Of a DNA stretch of 9,418 nucleotides, positions 5,280 to 9,418 are shown piece by piece. Position 1 is the first letter of the stretch, and every line of letters starts with the position of its first letter. This DNA comes from an uncultured Steroidobacteraceae bacterium (GTDB taxonomy: Bacteria > Pseudomonadota > Gammaproteobacteria > Steroidobacterales > Steroidobacteraceae), in contig CATPBQ010000358.1 of the NCBI GenBank assembly GCA_955652795.1, positions 1 through 9,418 of the forward strand. The letters run 5' to 3'. Under the pieces are notes generated by a model. The model saw only the letters and a program-made list of their open reading frames with translations, was not told where the DNA came from and did not search any database. The translations under genes were made by a program, and so were the position numbers.

Positions 5280-5948
5280 TCAAGTGGCGCTCTGGCGCCG
5301 CATCTCCCGGATGGTCTGAGCGTAGTCGCGACTGCCGAAGATCGCCGATCCGGCGACGAACGTGTCCGCTCCGGCCTGTGCCGCCGAACGGATGTTATCG
5401 GTCTTGATCCCGCCATCGACCTCGAGGCGCACCGCGCGGCCTGCCCTGTCAATGCGGGCACGCGCATCGGAGAGTTTGCGCAGGGTGCTCGGAATGAACT
5501 GCTGACCGCCAAAGCCGGGATTCACCGACATGATGAGCACCATATCCAGCAGCTCGAGGGTGTAGTCGAGGTAGTCGAGCGGCGTGGCGGGATTGAACAC
5601 CAGTCCCGGCTGGCAGCCGTGCTCGCGGATCAGGGCGATGGTGCGATCGATGTGTTCGGAGGCTTCCGGGTGAAAGGTGATGAACGTGGCGCCGGCGGCG
5701 GCGAAGTCCGGCACGATGCGATCGACCGGGCGGATCATCAGATGCACGTCGATCGGCGCCTTGACGCCGTGCCTGCGCAACGCCTCACACACCATCGGAC
5801 CGACGGTGAGGTTCGGCACGTAGTGGTTGTCCATCACGTCGAAGTGAATGAGATCGGCGCCGGCGGCGAGCACCGCATCGACCTCCGCGCCGAGCCGGGC
5901 AAAATCGGCGGAGAGAATCGATGGCGCAATCCAGGCGGGCAGCATCAT
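5280..5948 (-). CDS. rpe: Ribulose-phosphate 3-epimerase
   Basis: It interconverts D-ribulose 5-phosphate and D-xylulose 5-phosphate in the pentose phosphate pathway. With the ATG at 5948 it has 222 residues, normal for this TIM-barrel family. Motifs in order: APSILSADFARL (strand 1), HFDVMDNHYVPNLTVGP carrying metal ligand H35 and catalytic D37, DVHLM with H69, MSVNPGFGGQQFI at the phosphate site, and LEVDGGI with D178 as the second catalytic acid and metal ligand. A GTG at 5954 and an ATG at 5945 are equally in frame, and no good Shine-Dalgarno sequence separates the three. It lies 50 bases downstream of purC on the same strand, so the two probably form an operon supplying pentose phosphate and purine synthesis. 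In some other gammaproteobacteria rpe sits by gph and trpE instead. Confidence 0.97.
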   Translation of the reverse strand: MMLPAWIAPSILSADFARLGAEVDAVLAAGADLIHFDVMDNHYVPNLTVGPMVCEALRRHGVKAPIDVHLMIRPVDRIVPDFAAAGATFITFHPEASEHIDRTIALIREHGCQPGLVFNPATPLDYLDYTLELLDMVLIMSVNPGFGGQQFIPSTLRKLSDARARIDRAGRAVRLEVDGGIKTDNIRSAAQAGADTFVAGSAIFGSRDYAQTIREMRRQSAT

Positions 5949-5998
5949 GGCCACAGTCTAGCCCATCGCAATCAGGCTCGGCCGTATGCGCCAAAAAC

Positions 5999-6886
5999 TC
6001 AGGCTGTCAGGCGCGCGAGCGCTTCGCGGTACTTGTCGCTGGTGCGGGCGATGATCTCGGGCGGCAGTTTCGGTCCCGGCGCCTGCTTGTTCCAGTCGAG
6101 GGTCTCCAGGTAGTCGCGTACGAACTGCTTGTCGAAGCTCGGCGGGCTCACGCCCGCGCGATAGCCGTCCGCGGGCCAGAAGCGCGAGGAGTCCGGCGTC
6201 AGCACTTCGTCGATGAGCGTGAGCCTGCCCCCGGCATCGACGCCGAATTCGAACTTGGTGTCGGCGATGATGATGCCGCGGCTGCGCGCGTGCTCGGCCG
6301 CGAACCCATACAGTGCGAGCGCGGCGTCGCGTACCGCGGCGGCAAGCTCCGGACCGATGAGCGCGGCCACTTCCTCGAAACCGATGTTCTCATCGTGAGC
6401 GCCGAGGCGCGCCTTGGTCGCCGGCGTGAACAGCGGCTGCGGCAAGCGCCCGGCCAGCTGCAGTCCCGGCGGCAGGGCGATGCCGCATACGCGCCCGCTC
6501 CCCTGGTAGTCCCTCCAGCCGGAGCCGATGAGATAGCCGCGCACCACTGCCTCGATGGGCAGCGCCTTCAGGCGCCGCACGATCACCGCCCGCCCGGCCA
6601 GCACGGCGCGTTCGCCCTCGTCCCTGACCAGCTCCGCCGGCTCTCGGCCCGTCAGGTGATTCGGCACCAGGTGCCGGGTGCGCGCGAACCAGAAGTTGGA
6701 GATGCCGTTCAGCACACACCCCTTGTCGGGAATCGGATCGGGCAGCACCACGTCGAAAGCCGACAGCCGGTCGGTAGTCACGATGAGCATCGTGTCGTCA
6801 TCGACGGCGTAGATGTCGCGCACCTTGCCCTCGTGGATGCGGGTAAGGCCGGTGAGTGCGGTTCGGTAAACGACGGGCGCCGGCAT
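5999..6886 (-). CDS. purC: Phosphoribosylaminoimidazole-succinocarboxamide synthase
   Basis: SAICAR synthase joins aspartate to CAIR with ATP in purine biosynthesis. The 295-residue length fits the longer PurC type rather than the short E. coli form of about 237. Signature stretches are GKVRDIY (about 20-26, nucleotide loop), TTDRLSAFDVVLPDPIP (about 37-53), EAVVRGYLIGSGWRDY (about 112-127), IADTKFEFG and LIDEVLTPDSSRFWP in the C-terminal half. The N-terminus has the expected short lead before GKVRD, so the ATG at 6886 is well placed. No Shine-Dalgarno sequence precedes it, and the best -10 box lies so near that the mRNA would have almost no leader. rpe follows on the same strand; djlA diverges from it across 59 bases. 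Confidence 0.97.
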   Translation of the reverse strand: MPAPVVYRTALTGLTRIHEGKVRDIYAVDDDTMLIVTTDRLSAFDVVLPDPIPDKGCVLNGISNFWFARTRHLVPNHLTGREPAELVRDEGERAVLAGRAVIVRRLKALPIEAVVRGYLIGSGWRDYQGSGRVCGIALPPGLQLAGRLPQPLFTPATKARLGAHDENIGFEEVAALIGPELAAAVRDAALALYGFAAEHARSRGIIIADTKFEFGVDAGGRLTLIDEVLTPDSSRFWPADGYRAGVSPPSFDKQFVRDYLETLDWNKQAPGPKLPPEIIARTSDKYREALARLTA

Positions 6887-6895
6887 GCGCTTGGT

Positions 6896-6924
6896 ACTAT
6901 AGCGGCCCTTTGAGCCTGCGACAC
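6896..6924 (-). promoter_or_regulatory. Candidate purC promoter, nearly leaderless
   Basis: On the minus strand TATAGT (6896-6901, five of six consensus bases) has a poor -35 match GTGTCG (6919-6924) at 17 bases. Transcription would start near 6889, three bases before the purC ATG. The good -10, the lack of a Shine-Dalgarno sequence and the short gap agree with one another, but the weak -35 lowers confidence. Confidence 0.45.
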
Positions 6925-6945
6925 CCTTCGGGCCTGACGCGCAGC

Positions 6946-7761
6946 ATGAGAATGAAATGGATCGGCAAACTCATCGGCGGCCTGCTGGGTGCGGTCGCGC
7001 TCGGGCCGATCGGGGCCGCGCTCGGTGTGCTGCTCGGTCATCAGTTCGATGAGCACAGCGATGAGCTGCAGGCGGGGCTGTCCGCGGGCGAGGACCTCGT
7101 TGCGATCGGCGAGCGCTTCTTCCGCGCCACCTTCCGCGTCATGGGCTACCTCGCCAAGGCCGACGGCCGCGTGTCGGAGCTGGAAATCTCCGCCGCGCGC
7201 GCCGTCATGGGCGACCTGCGCCTCGATGTCCCGCAGGTGCGCGAGGCGATCGCCTGCTTCACCGCCGGAAAGCTCCCCGGATTCGACCTCGGCAGCGAAC
7301 TCGCCGCTCTCAGGCGCGCCTGCCGCGGCCGGCCCGACCTGCTGCGCGTGTTCCTCGAGATCCAGATACGCGCGGCGCTCGCCGGCAACAACCTGGAAGG
7401 CCCGGTGCGGCCCCATGTGGGACGGATCGCCGCGGCGCTGGGTGTCTCGCGCCTCGAGCTGGCGCACATCGAGGCAGTGTTGCGCATCCAGCGCGGCGGC
7501 TTTCGCCCGGGTGAGGCGCGCGGCGCCGGCGCTGCGGCGCGTGACCGCTCGCTCGAGGAGGCCTATAGCGTGCTCGAGACCACAGCGGGCGCGAGCAATG
7601 AGGAAGTCATCAAGGCCTACCGCCGGCAGCTGCACCACCATCATCCCGACAAGCTCAAGGCCAACGGCTTGCCGGAGTCGATGATGGCGCACGCCAAGCA
7701 GCGCACGCAGCAGATCATCGAGGCCTACGAACTGATCCGCGAGCGGCGCGGCATGACTTAG
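6946..7761 (+). CDS. djlA: DnaJ-like membrane co-chaperone DjlA
   Basis: DjlA is an inner-membrane J-domain protein that stimulates DnaK and is linked to envelope stress signalling in E. coli. From the ATG at 6946 the protein has 271 residues, the same as E. coli DjlA; a second ATG at 6952 is possible, and the in-frame GTG at 6856 would add a non-conserved stretch. Residues about 6-31 form the single N-terminal transmembrane helix, rich in spaced glycines as expected for its dimerising segment. About 55-180 is a TerB-like helical domain (FFRATFRVMGYLAKADGRVSELE; RVFLEIQIRAAL). Residues about 202-271 are the J domain, with H233-P234-D235 intact and the end KQRTQQIIEAYELIRERRG closely like E. 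coli. No clear Shine-Dalgarno sequence. Its stop codon overlaps that of the convergent downstream gene. Confidence 0.95.
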   Translation: MRMKWIGKLIGGLLGAVALGPIGAALGVLLGHQFDEHSDELQAGLSAGEDLVAIGERFFRATFRVMGYLAKADGRVSELEISAARAVMGDLRLDVPQVREAIACFTAGKLPGFDLGSELAALRRACRGRPDLLRVFLEIQIRAALAGNNLEGPVRPHVGRIAAALGVSRLELAHIEAVLRIQRGGFRPGEARGAGAAARDRSLEEAYSVLETTAGASNEEVIKAYRRQLHHHHPDKLKANGLPESMMAHAKQRTQQIIEAYELIRERRGMT

Positions 7762-8564
7762 GCGCGCTGCGCCCACTCCTCGATGATGCCCTGGATGGCG
7801 CGCACGCCATCGGTCAGCGCCGCGGGTCCGGGCTGCAGGATGAGCGAGGACTTGATCTCGCGCACGTAGCCGTCGCGCACCGCGGGGATCGCGTCCCACC
7901 CGGGCCGCGCAGCCAGGCGCTGCGGCTGGAACTTCTTGCCGCACCACGAGCCGAGCACGATGTCGGGAGCGCGCCGCGGCACTTCCAGCGGATCGGCGAT
8001 GATGCGATTGCGCCCCAGCCCCTCGCGGGCGAGCTCGGGAAAGCACTCCTCGCCGCCGGCGAGTGTCACGAGCTCGGACACCCACTGGATGGCGCTGATC
8101 ATGGGATCGTCCCATTCCTCGAAATACACGCGCGGACGGCGCGCCAGGCCTGCTGCCCGCGCCCGCACCTGCGCCAGTCCCGCGCCCAGCTCATCCGCCA
8201 GCGCCTGCGCCTTGCCCTCGCAGCCGATCATGCCGCCGAGCGTGCGGATCATGCGCAGGATGTCCGCGACGCTGCGGTGATTGAAGACATGCACCTCGAG
8301 GCCGGCACGCACCAGGTCCGCGGCGATGTCGGCCTGCAGGTCGGAGAAGCCGAGCACCAGATCGGGCTGCAGCGCCACGATGCGGTCGGTACGGGCACTG
8401 GTGAACGCGGAGACTCGCGGCTTTTCGCGGCGGGCTCGCGGCGGGCGCACGGTGAAGCCTGAGATCCCGACGATGCGCCAGTCCTCGCCGAGCCGATACA
8501 GCGTCTCGGTCGTCTCCTCGGTCAGACAGACGATCCGTTGTGGAAATCCTGAAATTGCCGTCAT
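7758..8564 (-). CDS. BtuF/FecB-like (class III) periplasmic-binding-fold protein, probable cobalamin-binding protein, no signal peptide
   Basis: From the ATG at 8564 the product has 268 residues with the two-lobed class III binding-protein pattern: PQRIVCLTEETTETLYRLG at the N-terminal strand-helix, an IVGISGFTVRP loop, the LQPDLVLGFSDLQADIAADLVRAG lobe motif, the long linking helix (about 98-142), and a C-terminal lobe with the APDIVLGSWCGKKF stretch. Proteins of this family bind vitamin B12 or iron-siderophores for ABC import. Here the N-terminus enters the first conserved strand at once, so no signal peptide is visible. A GTG start at 8591 adds only MLTALLWCP, which is also not a convincing leader. 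A cytoplasmic role or non-classical export is possible. No permease or ATPase gene is adjacent. C208 in the SWCGK loop is a candidate ligand contact, by inference only. Confidence 0.85.
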   Translation of the reverse strand: MTAISGFPQRIVCLTEETTETLYRLGEDWRIVGISGFTVRPPRARREKPRVSAFTSARTDRIVALQPDLVLGFSDLQADIAADLVRAGLEVHVFNHRSVADILRMIRTLGGMIGCEGKAQALADELGAGLAQVRARAAGLARRPRVYFEEWDDPMISAIQWVSELVTLAGGEECFPELAREGLGRNRIIADPLEVPRRAPDIVLGSWCGKKFQPQRLAARPGWDAIPAVRDGYVREIKSSLILQPGPAALTDGVRAIQGIIEEWAQRA

Positions 8565-8605
8565 GGGGCACCACAGCAGGGCGGTGAGCACTGTATCCTC
8601 AAGAC

Positions 8606-9418
8606 ATGGCGATGCGCATCTGGGCCTTTCTCGACTGGTGCTTCTTCGGACCGGCCACGGTGCGCGCCGGCCTGCTCGGGGGGAGTCTGCGCGTGCTGCG
8701 CTACCCGTATGCGGTGGTGCGTGACCTGTGGCGCGGGGAAATCAACCTGCGCGCCATGAGCCTCGTATACACGACGCTGCTGTCGATCATCCCGCTGCTC
8801 GCCTTCAGTTTCGCCATTCTCAAGGCGTTCGGCGGGCACCGCGACCTGGAACCGATCGTCTACGAGCTCTTTCGCCCGGTCGGCGGCGCGGCGGCGACCG
8901 AGCTCACCACGCGCGTGGTGCAGTTCGCGAGCCACGTCAGCAGCGGCGTGGTGGGGTCGGTGGGGCTGGCGCTGCTCGCCTGGACCCTGCTGGGCACCAT
9001 CAAGAAGGTCGAGGACAGCTTCAACTTCCTGTGGCACGTGGATCAGCCGCGCAGCTTTGCACGGCGGCTCGCGGAGTACACCAGCCTGCTGATCGCCGGC
9101 CCGGTGCTGCTGGTGGGCTTCGTGGGGCTGTCGCACGCGGCCCTGAGCAGCGCGCCGGTGCAGGAGATGGTGCACCTGCCGCTGCTGCAACGCCTGCGCG
9201 GCACGGGCATCAGCCTGGCGCCCTACGCGATGGTCACGGCGTTCTTCACCGCCCTGTACATGATGGTTCCCAACACGCGCGTGCAGTGGCGTGCGGCGCT
9301 CATCGGGGCGCTGGTGGGCGGCATCCTGTGGGCCGCCGTCGGCAAGATGTTCACCGCGTTCGTCGTGTACTCCACGCGTCTCACCATCGTGTACGCGGGA
9401 TTCGCGTTCGTGGTGGCG
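8606..9418 (+). CDS. yihY: YihY/BrkB-family inner-membrane protein (3' partial)
   Basis: The frame is open from the ATG at 8606 to the window edge (271 residues seen; the 3' end is missing). The sequence shows the family layout: a short N-terminal amphipathic region ending VVRDLWRGEINLRAMSL, a first membrane helix (about 52-75, YTTLLSIIPLLAFSFAILKAF), a helix at about 115-133 followed by KKVEDSFNFLWHVDQPRS, then helices at about 158-180, 205-222 with MVPNTRVQWRAALIG, 231-250, and a further hydrophobic stretch at the edge. YihY/BrkB proteins were once annotated as ribonuclease BN; that activity belongs to another gene, and their function is not settled. A second in-frame ATG at 8612 is possible. 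No Shine-Dalgarno sequence is seen. A TATCCT at 8594-8599 could serve as a -10 and would start the RNA at about the ATG, but it has no good -35. The gene diverges from the binding-protein gene across 41 bases. Confidence 0.93.
   Translation, partial: MAMRIWAFLDWCFFGPATVRAGLLGGSLRVLRYPYAVVRDLWRGEINLRAMSLVYTTLLSIIPLLAFSFAILKAFGGHRDLEPIVYELFRPVGGAAATELTTRVVQFASHVSSGVVGSVGLALLAWTLLGTIKKVEDSFNFLWHVDQPRSFARRLAEYTSLLIAGPVLLVGFVGLSHAALSSAPVQEMVHLPLLQRLRGTGISLAPYAMVTAFFTALYMMVPNTRVQWRAALIGALVGGILWAAVGKMFTAFVVYSTRLTIVYAGFAFVVA

Noticed and set aside
5262..6913. Two long plus-strand frames (283 and 330 codons) opposite rpe and purC
   Set aside because: They lie antisense to two well-recognised enzymes and show no domain signature; long open antisense frames are expected in GC-rich genes.
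6856..6945. N-terminal extension of DjlA from GTG 6856
   Set aside because: It overlaps the purC start and adds a non-conserved segment before the membrane helix; the ATG at 6946 gives the usual 271 residues.
6778..8115. A 445-codon open frame on the minus strand across djlA and the binding-protein gene
   Set aside because: It is antisense to djlA and in another frame of the binding-protein and purC genes, which have clear family motifs. Its Arg/Ala/Gly-rich translation is typical of GC-rich shadow frames.

Overview
This is a GC-rich window that looks chromosomal and gammaproteobacterial. The best lineage evidence is a Vfr/Crp-type regulator next to coq7, a Coq7-type ubiquinone hydroxylase, a DjlA co-chaperone of exactly the usual length, and a CadC-like winged-helix/TPR regulator of the kind common in Xanthomonadales, Nevskiales and Steroidobacteraceae. 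The exact family is inferred and cannot be fixed from this sequence alone. Most genes are housekeeping genes. The unexplained part is the 340-base non-coding stretch around a tRNA-Gln gene.

Layout. Bases 2-2149 (+) hold the 3' part of a membrane-anchored transcriptional regulator: winged helix, one transmembrane segment, TolB/FlgO-like domain, TPR array. It is followed after 15 bases by a 100-residue beta-rich protein of unknown function (2165-2467). Bases 2468-2807 carry no protein gene. They contain a tRNA-Gln(CTG) gene on the minus strand with its intrinsic terminator, a second diverged terminator preceded by a 20-base copy of the tRNA 3' end, and a 128-base element (2513-2640) bounded by 10-base inverted repeats that match the tRNA T arm and packed with five hairpins.

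Next come the minus-strand ribosomal genes rplM-rpsI, read toward the tRNA and probably co-transcribed with it. They diverge from a plus-strand pair, coq7 (ubiquinone biosynthesis) and a crp/vfr homologue with an unusual 41-residue C-terminal tail ending in an acidic run. Converging on crp is a minus-strand pair, purC then rpe (purine synthesis and pentose phosphate pathway). purC diverges from djlA (+), which ends tail to tail, with overlapping stop codons, against a minus-strand cobalamin/iron-siderophore-type binding protein without a visible signal peptide. That gene diverges from a YihY/BrkB-family membrane protein (+), cut by the right edge.

Promoter-like sequences for coq7 and purC lie so close to the start codons that the mRNAs would be nearly leaderless, and neither gene has a clear Shine-Dalgarno sequence. 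The small beta-rich gene and crp do have one. Two edge genes are incomplete: the regulator (5' end missing) and the YihY-family gene (3' end missing).
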